Shown: positions 16,200-24,953, counted from the stretch's first letter. The stretch: 64,000 nt of DNA from Microlunatus capsulatus (GCF_017876495.1 NZ_JAGIOB010000001.1:2480001-2544000), one strand, 5' to 3'. Numbers and translations: made by a program. The notes: generated by a model not told the origin, from the letters alone.

Positions 16200-16276
16200 G
16201 GCCGCACTCCTTCTTCCTCGACCGGGGTGGTCCCGGTGCTGCCCTCCGGCGCGCCGACGGCGGTCGGCGCGGGCGG

Positions 16277-16957
16277 TCAGGCGTGGTCCTCGCGATAGCT
16301 GGTGGTGTAGTCGTACAGGCTCCGCACTTCCTTGGCGATCCGCTCGGAGAACTGGGCGACCTTCTCGCCCTCCTCCGGACGCATCGGCTCGCCGAAGGTC
16401 ACGTAGACCGGCGGGCGACCGCGGTCCGGCCAGTTCCTGCCGTGCGGCATGGCCTCGGAGGCCCCCACGATGGCCACCGGCAGACAGGGTACGTCGCGGC
16501 TGATGCAGAGCGCGGCCGCTCCGGGCTTGAACGAGCCCATCTCCCCGGTGCGCGAGCGGGTGCCCTCGGGGAACAGCAGGAGCGGCACGCCGTCGTCGAG
16601 CAGGCTGGTGGCCAGGCCCTTCCGGCCGCGCAGGCCGGTGCGGTCGACGGGGAAGGCGTTGAAGAACAGCGAGGTGAGGCCCTTGCGCCACCAGACGTCG
16701 AAGAAGTAGTCGGCGGCGGCCCCCGCGGCGACGTAGCGCGACAGCTTGTGCGGCAGGGCGGTGATGATGAGGGGGGCGTCGAGGTGCGAGCTGTGGTTCG
16801 AGACCACGACGTAGGGACCGGTGACGCCCTCGAGGTTCTCCTGGCCCAGCACGGTGACGGTGGTCATCCGCCAGATCGCGGGCTTGAGGATCAGCCGCTG
16901 CGCGACGAACCGCGCCCCGGCGTGCACGGGGGAGGTGTAACGGCTGCGGCTGGACAC
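16277..16957 (-). CDS. 1-acyl-glycerol-3-phosphate acyltransferase family (PlsC)
   Basis: 226 aa. Acyltransferase block I NHSSHLD (HX4D) and block III FPEGTRSRTG are intact, with PCLPVAIVG as block IV. Transfers an acyl chain to a glycerophosphate or DHAP-type acceptor at the inner membrane face. The start is GTG 16957; a -10-like TACTGT six bases upstream suggests an extra leaderless promoter. Between an SDR gene and the alkyl-DHAP-synthase-like gene, so it could act on ether or acyl intermediates rather than in bulk phospholipid synthesis. Confidence 0.85.
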   Translation of the reverse strand: MSSRSRYTSPVHAGARFVAQRLILKPAIWRMTTVTVLGQENLEGVTGPYVVVSNHSSHLDAPLIITALPHKLSRYVAAGAAADYFFDVWWRKGLTSLFFNAFPVDRTGLRGRKGLATSLLDDGVPLLLFPEGTRSRTGEMGSFKPGAAALCISRDVPCLPVAIVGASEAMPHGRNWPDRGRPPVYVTFGEPMRPEEGEKVAQFSERIAKEVRSLYDYTTSYREDHA

Positions 16958-17045
16958 GTCGACACAGTATCCGAACCGTCAGACGCTCTTCACCCCGTCG
17001 GCACCGCGGCGACGCGCGTCGTTTCCGCCGGCGCCGCGGCCGGCC

Positions 17046-17813
17046 TCAGTGCCGGCTGGAGGACAGCGCGCGCGAGGCCCGCCGGACCAGGGGGCGCGGG
17101 GCCAGCCGGGCGGCCAGCATGAGCACCTGGTAGCGGCGCGACGGGATGGAGATCACCTTGCCGGCGGACACGTCGCGGAGGCACTCCGCGACCAGCGCGT
17201 CGGCGTCCAGCCACATCCACGACGGGATGGAGCCGGTGCCGATGTCGGCGCGCTCGTGGAACTCGGTCCGCACCCAGCCGGGGCAGAGCACGGTGGCGGT
17301 GACGCCGGTGCCCACGAGCTCGTTGGCCAGGCCCTCGGTGTAGACGCCGACGAAGGACTTCAGGGCCGAGTAGCCGCCCATCGTCACGTAGCCGGCGGTG
17401 CTGCCGACGTTGACGACGGCGCCGTGCCCCCGGGCGGTCATCGCCCGGGCCGCGGCGGCCGAGAGCACCATCACCGCGTGCACCATGACGTCGAAGCCCT
17501 GCTCGAAGGCGGACAGGTCCTCCGACACGAGCCGCTGCCGGATCCCGAAGCCGGCGTTGTTGACCAGCAGGTCGACGGGCCGCTCGGCCTCGCCCAGCCG
17601 GGCCGCGACCCGCTCGACGTCAGCCTTGACGGCCAGGTCGGCGGCCAGCACCTCGACCCCGACGCGGTACCGCTCCCGCAGCTCGGTCGCCGTGGTCTCG
17701 AGCCGGGCCGCGTCGCGGGCGACCAGGACCAGGTCGTCGCCCCGGGCCGCCAGGGCCCGCGCGAACGCCGCCCCGATCCCCGACGTGCCGCCCGTCACCA
17801 GTGCTGTCGCCAT
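17046..17813 (-). CDS. Short-chain dehydrogenase/reductase
   Basis: 255 aa classical SDR: TGGTSGIG cofactor motif, NNAG, catalytic Ser in NVGSTAGY and YSALK, then the PGWVRTEF loop. The first residues ATALVTGG place the dinucleotide fold directly at the N-terminus. ATG 17813 is preceded by GGTGGAGCGC and by a TAGGGT box seven bases upstream, so it may be leaderless. In context it could be the acyl/alkyl-DHAP reductase of an ether-lipid pathway with the PlsC and AGPS-like genes downstream; substrate is not evident from sequence. Confidence 0.8.
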   Translation of the reverse strand: MATALVTGGTSGIGAAFARALAARGDDLVLVARDAARLETTATELRERYRVGVEVLAADLAVKADVERVAARLGEAERPVDLLVNNAGFGIRQRLVSEDLSAFEQGFDVMVHAVMVLSAAAARAMTARGHGAVVNVGSTAGYVTMGGYSALKSFVGVYTEGLANELVGTGVTATVLCPGWVRTEFHERADIGTGSIPSWMWLDADALVAECLRDVSAGKVISIPSRRYQVLMLAARLAPRPLVRRASRALSSSRH

Positions 17814-17868
17814 GCGCTCCACCCTAGGCCGCGTGCGGCGGGCACCCGGGCACGAGGGCGCGGAGGGA

Positions 17869-17973
17869 CACCACCGGCGCCGGGCGTGGATGGGTCTGGC
17901 GGGAGCCCGCGCGCACGGGCCGTCGCACAGCGTGGGCCGCGCGCGGGCGGATGGTTGCCCGGCGCCGGTGGTG
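17869..17973. other. Nested long inverted repeat (structured element)
   Basis: Outer arms CACCACCGGCGCCGGGC (17869-17885) and its exact complement (17957-17973), 17 bp perfect; inner perfect 10-bp arms GCCCGCGCGC (17905-17914) and GCGCGCGGGC (17939-17948). Sits in the 240-bp gap between the ackA stop and the SDR promoter. May be the ackA-pta terminator, but the nested layout is more elaborate than any other terminator here. Confidence 0.6.
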
Positions 17974-18004
17974 GCCCGCAGCGACCGCACCCGACCATCT
18001 CGGG

Positions 18005-18021
18005 CCTTCGACAGGCTCAGG
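18005..18021 (+). repeat. Dispersed repeat, single unit
   Basis: CCTTCGACAGGCTCAGG, identical to the right-hand arm at 14479-14495; lies 32 bp past the ackA stop. Confidence 0.7.
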
Positions 18022-18053
18022 CCGCGGGTTGCAGCTCAGGCCGGTCGGTGGGG

Positions 18054-19223
18054 TCAGCCCTCCGTGCCGTCGAGCAGGGCGACGGTCTGCCGGGCGATCT
18101 CCAGCTCCTCGTTCGTCGGCACCACCGCGACGGTGACCGGGGCGCCGTCGGGGGAGATGACGCGGGCCTCGCGGCTCGGCGACGCATTGCGCCCGGGGTC
18201 GACGGCGAGGCCGAGGCCGCCGAGGCCCTCGACGACGGCGGCGCGCAGGGCGGCGTTGTTCTCCCCGACGCCGGCGGTGAAGGTCAGCACGTCCAGCCGG
18301 CCCAGCTGGACGAGGTAGGCGCCGAGGTAGTGCTTGAGCCGGTGGACGTAGACGTCGAAGGCCAGCGCGGCGGCCTCGTCACCGGCCGCGCGGTGCTCCT
18401 GCAGCTGGCGGAAGTCGTTGACGCCGCTGAGGCCCTTGAGCCCGGACTGCTTGTTGAGCAGGTCGTCGATCTCCTCGACCGACAGCCCGGCCTCGCGGTG
18501 CAGGTAGGAGTGCAGCCCCGGGTCGACGTCGCCGGAGCGGGTGCCCATCACCAGGCCCTGCAGCGGCGTCAGGCCCATCGAGGTGTCGACCGCCCGGCCG
18601 TGGTGGACGGCGGAGGCCGAGCAGCCGTTGCCCAGGTGCAGGACGACCTGGTCGAGCTCCTCCAGCGGTCGGCCGACCAGGGCGGGAACGGCGCGGGAGA
18701 CGTAGCGGTGCGAGGTGCCGTGCATGCCGTAGCGGCGGATCCGGTACCGCTCGGACAGGGCGCGCGGCAGGGCGTAGGTGGACGCCGCGGGCGGCAGGGT
18801 GGCGAAGAAGGCGGTGTCGAAGACGGCCACGTGCGGCACGTCCAGCTGCGCGCGGGCCGCCTCGATGCCGGCGACGGCACCCGGGTTGTGCAGCGGGGCC
18901 AGCGGGCTGAGCGCCTCGATCCGGGCCACCACGTCGTCGTCGACCACGACGGGGTCGGAGAAGTCCGGCCCGCCGTGCACCACCCGGTGGCCGACGGCGC
19001 GGACGCCCGCGGTGGCCAGGTCGACGCCGGCGTCGGCCAGCGCGGCGGACATCTGCTCGACGGCGGCGTGGTGGTCGGCGACCCCGCTGCCCTCCTCGCC
19101 GATCCGCTCGACGGTGCCCTTGGCCCGCACGTCGCCGCCGGCGGGGTCGAGCAGCTGGTACTTCAGCGACGACGACCCGGCGTTGAGGACGAGGACGGGC
19201 CCGCTGCCCGGCTCCGCGCTCAC
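18054..19223 (-). CDS. ackA: Acetate kinase
   Basis: 389 aa. VLVLNAGSSSLKYQL is the N-terminal acetokinase signature (Asn/Ser/Lys contacts), GHRVVHGG and YGMHGTSHRYVS the second, and HLGNGCSASAVHHG..DTSMGLTPLQGLVMGTRSGDVDPG the nucleotide/catalytic core; ENN in TAGVGENNAALR is conserved. Interconverts acetyl phosphate + ADP and acetate + ATP. GTG start overlaps the pta stop by four bases (GTGA), so the two enzymes are coupled. Handles overflow acetate or acetate assimilation with Pta. Confidence 0.96.
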   Translation of the reverse strand: MSAEPGSGPVLVLNAGSSSLKYQLLDPAGGDVRAKGTVERIGEEGSGVADHHAAVEQMSAALADAGVDLATAGVRAVGHRVVHGGPDFSDPVVVDDDVVARIEALSPLAPLHNPGAVAGIEAARAQLDVPHVAVFDTAFFATLPPAASTYALPRALSERYRIRRYGMHGTSHRYVSRAVPALVGRPLEELDQVVLHLGNGCSASAVHHGRAVDTSMGLTPLQGLVMGTRSGDVDPGLHSYLHREAGLSVEEIDDLLNKQSGLKGLSGVNDFRQLQEHRAAGDEAAALAFDVYVHRLKHYLGAYLVQLGRLDVLTFTAGVGENNAALRAAVVEGLGGLGLAVDPGRNASPSREARVISPDGAPVTVAVVPTNEELEIARQTVALLDGTEG

Positions 19224-21301
19224 GCCTGGACCCCCTGCGCCTGGACCGCCGTGATGGCGACGGTGTTGACGATGTCCTCCACCAGGGCTCCCCGGGACAG
19301 GTCGTTGACGGGCTTGCGCAGGCCCTGCAGGACGGGCCCGATGGCGACGGCGTGCGCGCTGCGCTGCACCGCCTTGTAGGTGTTGTTGCCCGTGTTGAGG
19401 TCGGGGAAGACGAACACCGTCGCCCGACCCGCCACCACCGAGTCCGGCAGCTTCGTCCGGGCCACCCCGGGGTCGACGGCCGCGTCGTACTGGATCGGCC
19501 CCTCCAGCGGCAGCTCCGGGGCCCGCTCCGCGACGAGCGCGGTGGCCGCCCGCACCTTCTCCACCTCCGCACCCGAGCCCGAGCTGCCGGTGGAGTAGGA
19601 CAGCATCGCGACGCGGGGGTCGATGCCGAACTGGCGGGCGGTGTCGGCCGAGGACAGCGCGATGTCGGCCAGCTGCTCGGTCGTCGGCTCGGGGATGACG
19701 GCGCAGTCGCCGTAGACCAGCACCCTGTCGGCCAGGCACATGAGGAAGACGCTGGAGACGGTGTCGACGCCCGGCCGGGTCTTCACGAACTCCAGGGCCG
19801 GGCGGATGGTGTGCGCGGTGGTGTTGACCGCCCCGGAGACCATCCCGTCGGCCAGGCCGAGGTGCACCATCATCGTGCCGAAGTAGGAGATGTCGGTGAC
19901 CCGCTCGCGGGCGACCTCCAGCGTCATCCCCTTGTGCGCGCGGGCCTCGGTGTAGGCGGCCGCGAACCGCTCCACCAGCTCCGGGTCGGTGGGGGAGACG
20001 ACCGCGGCGGCGTCCAGGTCGAGGCCCAGGGCCGAGCCCCGGGCCCGCACCTTGGTCTCCTCGCCCAGCAGGGTGAGGTCGGCGACGCCGCGGCGGAGCA
20101 GGATGGCGGCCGCCTCGAGGATCCGGTCGTCGCTCGCCTCGGGCAGCACGATGTGCTGGCGGTCGGCCCGGGCCCGCTCCACCAGCTGGTACTCGAACAT
20201 CAGCGGTGTGCGCACCTCGGTGGCCGGCACGTCGACCGCGGCCAGCAGCGCGGCCTGGTCGACCTGCTCGGCGAACAGCCGGCGGGCCGTCTCGACCTTG
20301 CTGGTGGACCCCTTGGTCATCGGCCCGCGGACCCGCATGAGCTTCTCGGCGGTGGCGAAGGTGCCGTCCGCGGTGAGCGCGATGGGCAGGTCCTGCTGCA
20401 CGCCCTCCGACAGCCGCCGGATGGTGTCGGGCAGCGGGTAGCCGCCGGTCAGCAGGATGCCGGCCAGCGTCGGGAAGGTGCCCGACTGGTGCGCCAGCAT
20501 CAGCCCGGGGATGAGGTCGGTGCGGTCGCTCGGGGCGATGACGGTGACGTCGGGGCCCAGCCGGGCCAGCACGTTGGGCAGGCTCATCGCGGCCACGATC
20601 AGCCCCAGGGACTCCCGGTCCATCCAGCTCTCGCTGCCCAGCGTGAGCTCCGCGCCGGCCGCCTCGACCAGGGCGCGGAAGGTCGGGGCGGAGAGCACGG
20701 GGCTCTCGGGGATGGCCGCGACGACGAGGGGGGCCAGGCCGGCGAGCGCGGCCATCGTCGGCTCGACCTCGGCGGCCTCCACCCGGTTGGCGATGACGGC
20801 GACCGTCTGGGCGTGGTTGGCGCGCAGCTCGGCGATGGCGCCGTCGGCGGCGGTCCGGACCTGCTCGGGCGTCCGCTCCCGGCCGTGCACCACGAGGACG
20901 ACGGGCGAGCCGAGGTTGGCCGCGATCTTGGCGTTGAGCGACAGCTCCGTGCCCGTCGAGACGTCGGTGTAGTCCGAGCCGAGGACGAGGATGACGTCGT
21001 AGCGGTCGGCCAGGTGCCCGAAGCGCTCGACGATGACGTGCAGCGCCTCGTCGGGGTCGGTGCGGGCGGCGTCGTAGGTGACCCCGATCGCGTCCGCGTA
21101 CTCCTGCTGGACCCCCGGCTGGCTGACGAGCAGGTCGACGATGAGGTCGACGTCGTCGTCCCCGGAGTGCAGCGCCGTGGTCAGCGGCCGGAACACCCCG
21201 ACCGAGCCCACCTCGCGGACCAGCGCGTCCAGCAGGCCCAGCGCCACCGCGGACTTGCCCGTCAGGCCCTCGGGTGAGGCCACGTACACGCTCCGGCTCA
21301 T
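19220..21301 (-). CDS. pta: Phosphate acetyltransferase (long form)
   Basis: 693 aa, the long Pta type: N-terminal P-loop-like BioD/CobB fold (SRSVYVASPEGLTGKSAVALGLLDAL), a central DRTGG domain, and a C-terminal phosphotransacetylase domain from about residue 365 (ADRQHIVLPEASDDRILEAAAILL ... NTTAHTIRPALEFVKTRPG). Converts acetyl-CoA + Pi to acetyl phosphate + CoA. A TACCCT box (21313-21308, minus) six bases before the ATG suggests a leaderless transcript that continues into ackA. Confidence 0.95.
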   Translation of the reverse strand: MSRSVYVASPEGLTGKSAVALGLLDALVREVGSVGVFRPLTTALHSGDDDVDLIVDLLVSQPGVQQEYADAIGVTYDAARTDPDEALHVIVERFGHLADRYDVILVLGSDYTDVSTGTELSLNAKIAANLGSPVVLVVHGRERTPEQVRTAADGAIAELRANHAQTVAVIANRVEAAEVEPTMAALAGLAPLVVAAIPESPVLSAPTFRALVEAAGAELTLGSESWMDRESLGLIVAAMSLPNVLARLGPDVTVIAPSDRTDLIPGLMLAHQSGTFPTLAGILLTGGYPLPDTIRRLSEGVQQDLPIALTADGTFATAEKLMRVRGPMTKGSTSKVETARRLFAEQVDQAALLAAVDVPATEVRTPLMFEYQLVERARADRQHIVLPEASDDRILEAAAILLRRGVADLTLLGEETKVRARGSALGLDLDAAAVVSPTDPELVERFAAAYTEARAHKGMTLEVARERVTDISYFGTMMVHLGLADGMVSGAVNTTAHTIRPALEFVKTRPGVDTVSSVFLMCLADRVLVYGDCAVIPEPTTEQLADIALSSADTARQFGIDPRVAMLSYSTGSSGSGAEVEKVRAATALVAERAPELPLEGPIQYDAAVDPGVARTKLPDSVVAGRATVFVFPDLNTGNNTYKAVQRSAHAVAIGPVLQGLRKPVNDLSRGALVEDIVNTVAITAVQAQGVQA

Positions 21302-21432
21302 GCGGCGAGGGTAGCGGCCGGGCGTGACGGCCCGGCGTCCGCCGAGCGCCGGCGGCGCCCGCGCTCCCGCGCCGGTCCACCGCCGCTCCGGACCGGTCCC
21401 GCGGAACCCCGGCGGCGCGCGGGAGGCCCGCC

Positions 21433-21438
21433 TAGGGT
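21433..21438 (+). promoter_or_regulatory. -10 box (TAGGGT) for leaderless kinase mRNA
   Basis: TAGGGT ends six bases before ATG 21445; supports that ATG over GTG 21439. Confidence 0.5.
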
Positions 21439-21444
21439 GTGACG

Positions 21445-22935
21445 ATGCCGATCGAACCCCCGCAGATCCCGGGGCTCACGGACTGGCGTCCGCTGGCCCG
21501 CGGCGGTTTCGCCGTGGTCTGGGAGGCGCGGCAGGTCACCCTGGACCGGTTGGTCGCGGTGAAGGTCGACCAGCGCCGGCTGGACGTGGAGTCCGAGCGG
21601 CTCCGCTTCCTCCGCGAGGCCGGCGCCGCCGGCCAGATGTCCGCGCACCCGGGCATCGTCACCGTCCACGACGCCGGGATCCTCGCCGACGACCGGCCCT
21701 ACCTGGTCATGGAGCTGTGCCCGGGCGGCTCGCTCACCCGCTACCTCGACGCCGACGCGCGGCCGTCGGCGGAGCGGGTGCGGGAGATCGGGGTGCGGAT
21801 CGCCGACGCGCTGGCCGCCACCCACGCCCGCGGCGTCCTGCACCGCGACGTGAAGCCGGCCAACATCCTCGTCGACGCCTACGACCGGGTGGGGCTGGCC
21901 GACTTCGGCCTCGCGGCGATGCCCGGGCCCGACGCCCCGCGCGCCGAGGCCTTCGAGGGCGTGACACCCGCCTACACCGCGCCCGAGGTGCTGCACCGCA
22001 GCGCGCCCGCGCCGGCCGGCGACGTCTACTCCCTGGCCGCCACGCTCTACGCCCTGCTGGCGGGCCGGCCGCCGCGCTGGCCGGAGGGCCCGACGCCCGG
22101 GCTGGCCGACGTCGTCGCCCGGCACCGGGAGCCGCTGGAGCCGCTGGTCGACGTCGACCCCGGGCTGGCCGCGGTGCTCACCGAGGCGCTCGACCTCGAC
22201 CCCGCCGCCCGCCCCACCGCCGCCGGTCTGCGCGATCGCCTCGCCGCGCTGCCGCTCGGGGCGGAGCCGGAGCCGGAGCCCACCCCGGGTGCCGTCACCG
22301 CGCGGGCCGACACCGGTCCGGACGCCACGGCGGAGCGCCGACGCCGGCGGCTGCTGGTCCTGCCGCTGGTCGCCGTGGTGCTGGCTGCCCTGGTGGTGGC
22401 GGCCGTGCTGCTGGGCGGCCGGGACCCGGGCGGGTCCGCGGCGCCGGGGACCCCGGTCGCCACCCCGGCCCCGTCGACGGCGTCGCCACCCGCGGGCGCG
22501 TCGGCGTCGCCGACCACCGCCGGCCCCACCCGGGCCGCCGCCCTGCCGCCCGGCTACGAGGACTGCTCGGCGGATCTCGGCGGCACGAGCTACTGCCCCA
22601 CCGAGCCCGAGTGCTGGGCCGGGATCATCTCGGTGTTCGACCTGCCCTCGCTGGGCACGCCGCGCGACTGCGGCGAGACGCACGTCTACCAGACCTTCGC
22701 CGCCGGTCCGCTGGACGTCGAGGTGCGGCGGCAGTCCCAGCTGGAGGACCTGCGGGCCGTCGAGCGGCTCTGCGACGCCGACGTGCTGGACGCGATGCTC
22801 GACGACGCCGACCGCGGCACCGACTGGGAGGTGCTGGCGCTGCCCCCGCAGGAGGCCGACGGCAGCGACCGGGTCTACCGGTGCCTGTTCGGACGGGGCG
22901 ACCGGGACGCTCCCGTCCGGCTCACGAAGGGCTGA
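21445..22935 (+). CDS. Receptor-type serine/threonine protein kinase
   Basis: 496 aa. Kinase domain 10-270: ATP Lys40 (VAVKVD), catalytic loop HRDVKPAN with D135, metal-binding DFG 153-155, TAPEV. The Gly-rich loop is shortened to ARGGFAVVW. Single transmembrane helix 303-324, then a Pro/Ala/Thr-rich stalk and an outside domain with six Cys (DCSADLGGTSYC, ECW, DCG, LCD, YRC), probably disulfide-bonded; no PASTA repeats. Likely senses something outside the membrane. The 3' end overlaps the convergent winged-helix gene by 14 bp. Ligand and targets unknown. Confidence 0.88.
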   Translation: MPIEPPQIPGLTDWRPLARGGFAVVWEARQVTLDRLVAVKVDQRRLDVESERLRFLREAGAAGQMSAHPGIVTVHDAGILADDRPYLVMELCPGGSLTRYLDADARPSAERVREIGVRIADALAATHARGVLHRDVKPANILVDAYDRVGLADFGLAAMPGPDAPRAEAFEGVTPAYTAPEVLHRSAPAPAGDVYSLAATLYALLAGRPPRWPEGPTPGLADVVARHREPLEPLVDVDPGLAAVLTEALDLDPAARPTAAGLRDRLAALPLGAEPEPEPTPGAVTARADTGPDATAERRRRRLLVLPLVAVVLAALVVAAVLLGGRDPGGSAAPGTPVATPAPSTASPPAGASASPTTAGPTRAAALPPGYEDCSADLGGTSYCPTEPECWAGIISVFDLPSLGTPRDCGETHVYQTFAAGPLDVEVRRQSQLEDLRAVERLCDADVLDAMLDDADRGTDWEVLALPPQEADGSDRVYRCLFGRGDRDAPVRLTKG

Positions 22936-23272
22936 CGGCACCCGGGTCGGCCGTCGCGGTGTCGCGGGCGCGGGCCGCGATCTCGGTCAGCGCGGCCAGG
23001 TGGCGCTCGAAGGCGGCACGACCCGCGGGGCTGAGGGCGAGCCAGGTCCGCGGGCGCTTGCCGACGTAGCCCTTGGTGACCGTGACGTAGCCGGCCTGCT
23101 CCAGCACGGCGACCTGCTTGGAGAGGGCCGAGTCGGTGATCTCGACGGCGTCCCGGACGAAGCCGAACTCGGCCCGGTCGACGCCCGAGAGCGTGGCGGT
23201 GATGGAGAAGCGGACGGGGGAGTGGACGACCTCGTCCAGCCCGTGCCGCGGGTGCCGGCCGGCGGCGGTCAC
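22922..23272 (-). CDS. Winged-helix transcriptional regulator
   Basis: 116 aa, PF13601-like winged helix: SPVRFSITATLSGVDRAEF, EITDSALSKQVAVLEQAGYVTVTKGYVGKRPRTWLALSPAGRAAFERHL. This small family normally represses the co-encoded membrane protein gene; here the GTG start overlaps that gene's stop by four bases. The last 14 bp are shared with the convergent kinase gene, so transcripts of the two would be antisense at their ends. Confidence 0.85.
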   Translation of the reverse strand: MTAAGRHPRHGLDEVVHSPVRFSITATLSGVDRAEFGFVRDAVEITDSALSKQVAVLEQAGYVTVTKGYVGKRPRTWLALSPAGRAAFERHLAALTEIAARARDTATADPGAVSPS

Positions 23273-23700
23273 GCGGTGCGCCGGTGGGCGAGCACCGCGC
23301 CCACGGCCGGCGCCGCGGCGGTCAGCAGGCCGCCGACGACCCACCAGGCCAGCTGGCCGGTGAAGACGGTGCTGCCGAGGACGACGGTCAGCACCCAGGC
23401 GACCGTCCAGGCAAGCATGACGCCGAGGTGCAGGCCCCTCATGCCGCGGATCGTGGTGGGCTTGCGGGTCACCCAGACCGAGGAGAGCGCGATGAAGGCG
23501 GCCCAGACCCCGGTGACGACGGCGACGCCCGGGCCGCCGGCCCAGAGACCGGTGGCGAGGGCGAGCACGAACGACCCGGCCGCGAACACCAGGAGGTAGG
23601 TGCGGTACCACCGGCTGGAGCGGCGGGCCGCGCCGCTGAGGCGGGCGGCCCGGTCGAGCTGGTCGGCGGAGACGGCGGGGGACGTGGCGACGGGATCCAT
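23269..23700 (-). CDS. Four-helix membrane protein of unknown function
   Basis: 143 aa. About 45 polar N-terminal residues, then four hydrophobic stretches (YLLVFAAGSFVLALATGLWA, VAVVTGVWAAFIALSSVWV, LGVMLAWTVAWVLTVVLG, WVVGGLLTAAAPAVGAVLA). ATG 23700 is favoured over 23736 because the residues before it are not protein-like. Translationally coupled to the winged-helix regulator, a pair seen widely in actinomycetes, so it is probably that regulator's main target. Function unknown. Confidence 0.75.
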   Translation of the reverse strand: MDPVATSPAVSADQLDRAARLSGAARRSSRWYRTYLLVFAAGSFVLALATGLWAGGPGVAVVTGVWAAFIALSSVWVTRKPTTIRGMRGLHLGVMLAWTVAWVLTVVLGSTVFTGQLAWWVVGGLLTAAAPAVGAVLAHRRTA

Positions 23701-23745
23701 GACTGGAAGTCTGGCAACTACTTTCCCGGTTGGCAAGTACTTCCC

Positions 23746-24546
23746 TCAGACGTGCTCGCGGAACCAGGCGATGTCCTGCGCCTGGCCCTCCGGCCCGCCG
23801 GGCGTCTCCACCACCACGGGGGCGCCGGCCAGCCGGACGACCTCCGCGAGGGCCTGCGGGTCCAGCTGGCCGGCCCCGACGTTGGCGTGCCGGTCGGCGC
23901 CGGAGTCGAAGCCGTCGCGGGAGTCGTTGGCGTGCACCAGGTCGATCCGGCCGGTGATGGCGCGCGCGCGGTCGACCAGGCCCACCAGCTCCTCGCCGCC
24001 GGCGTGGGCGTGGCAGGTGTCGAGGCAGAAGCCGACCGCGTCCCCGCCCGGGGCGTCCCCGACGGCGTCCCACAGCCGCGCCACGCGCTCCAGCCGGCGG
24101 GCCATCGCGTTGTCCCCGCCCGCGGTGTTCTCGATCAGCAGCGGGACGGGCATCTCGAGCCGCTCGACGCACTTGCGCCAGTTGTCGAAGCCGGTCTCGG
24201 GGTCGTCGGCCTTGAGCACGTGCCCGCCGTGCACCACCACGCCCGCGGCCCCGACCTCGGCGGCGGCGTGCAGGTACTGCTGGAGGAACTTGCGGCTGGG
24301 GATGCGGATGCGGTTGTTGCTGGTCGCCACGTTGAGGACGTAGGGCGCGTGCACGTAGAGCGCGATCCCGGCCTCCTCGGCCTCGGCCCGCAGGCCCGCG
24401 GCGCCGCCGGGGTGGGCGAACTCGGGGCCCTTCCAGCCCTGCGGGTCGCCGAGGAAGAACTGCGCCAGCGTCGCCTCCCGGGCGCGGGCCTCCCCGACGG
24501 GGTCCGCCTGCTCGCCGTGCCCACCGATCGCCAGCGTCGTCGTCAT
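23746..24546 (-). CDS. nfo: Endonuclease IV (deoxyribonuclease IV)
   Basis: 266 aa AP-endonuclease-2-family TIM barrel. Metal-binding His/Asp/Glu positions appear in YVHAPYVLN, VVHGGH, LLIENTAGG, GFCLDTCHAHAGG, LVHANDSRDGFDSGADRHANVGAG and VVETPG, in canonical order. Cleaves abasic sites in DNA repair. Monocistronic on the minus strand between a hairpin (24616-24644) and the membrane-protein operon. Confidence 0.92.
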   Translation of the reverse strand: MTTTLAIGGHGEQADPVGEARAREATLAQFFLGDPQGWKGPEFAHPGGAAGLRAEAEEAGIALYVHAPYVLNVATSNNRIRIPSRKFLQQYLHAAAEVGAAGVVVHGGHVLKADDPETGFDNWRKCVERLEMPVPLLIENTAGGDNAMARRLERVARLWDAVGDAPGGDAVGFCLDTCHAHAGGEELVGLVDRARAITGRIDLVHANDSRDGFDSGADRHANVGAGQLDPQALAEVVRLAGAPVVVETPGGPEGQAQDIAWFREHV

Positions 24547-24615
24547 GGGCCGACCCTAGCGAGGCCCGCTGACAGCGCCCGGCGGGCGGCGCGCACCCGG
24601 CCCCGGACGTGCGAC

Positions 24616-24644
24616 GGGGCACCGACCGCGGTGGTCGGTGCCCC
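24616..24644 (-). terminator. 12-bp stem terminator of the DUF4190-like gene
   Basis: GGGGCACCGACC (24616-24627) pairs exactly with GGTCGGTGCCCC (24633-24644) around a 5-nt loop, 36 bp past the stop of the minus-strand gene at 24681. Confidence 0.7.
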
Positions 24645-24680
24645 GGGGCACGGGTGCTGGAGCGCGCTGCGGGAGCGGGC

Positions 24681-24953
24681 TCAGCTGCCCATCATGCTGG
24701 CGTAGCCGCCCGAGAGGCGGAACACGAGGCCGATGACGAAGAGCACCAGGCCGACGATCACCCCGGCCAGGGCGACGTTGTTCTTCCAGCCGGCCGCGGC
24801 CGACTGCCGGTAGGCGATGAAGCTGACGATGGCCCCGATCAGGCTGCAGAAGATCGCGAGGACCAGGCCGACGATGCCGAGGGTCTTGCCGGGCAGCGGG
24901 CCGGCCTGCGGTGCCGGTCCGGACGGGTAGGCGCCGGGCGGGTACTGGGACAT
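24681..24953 (-). CDS. Small two-helix membrane protein (DUF4190-like)
   Basis: 90 aa. Pro/Gly/Tyr-rich N-terminus (MSQYPPGAYPSGPAPQAGPLPG) followed by two transmembrane helices (LGIVGLVLAIFCSLIGAIVSFIAY and NVALAGVIVGLVLFVIGLVF). This layout matches the small DUF4190-type proteins of actinomycetes. Excellent AAGGAG ribosome-binding site. Function unknown. Has its own terminator downstream and is divergent from the S51-like gene. Confidence 0.75.
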   Translation of the reverse strand: MSQYPPGAYPSGPAPQAGPLPGKTLGIVGLVLAIFCSLIGAIVSFIAYRQSAAAGWKNNVALAGVIVGLVLFVIGLVFRLSGGYASMMGS

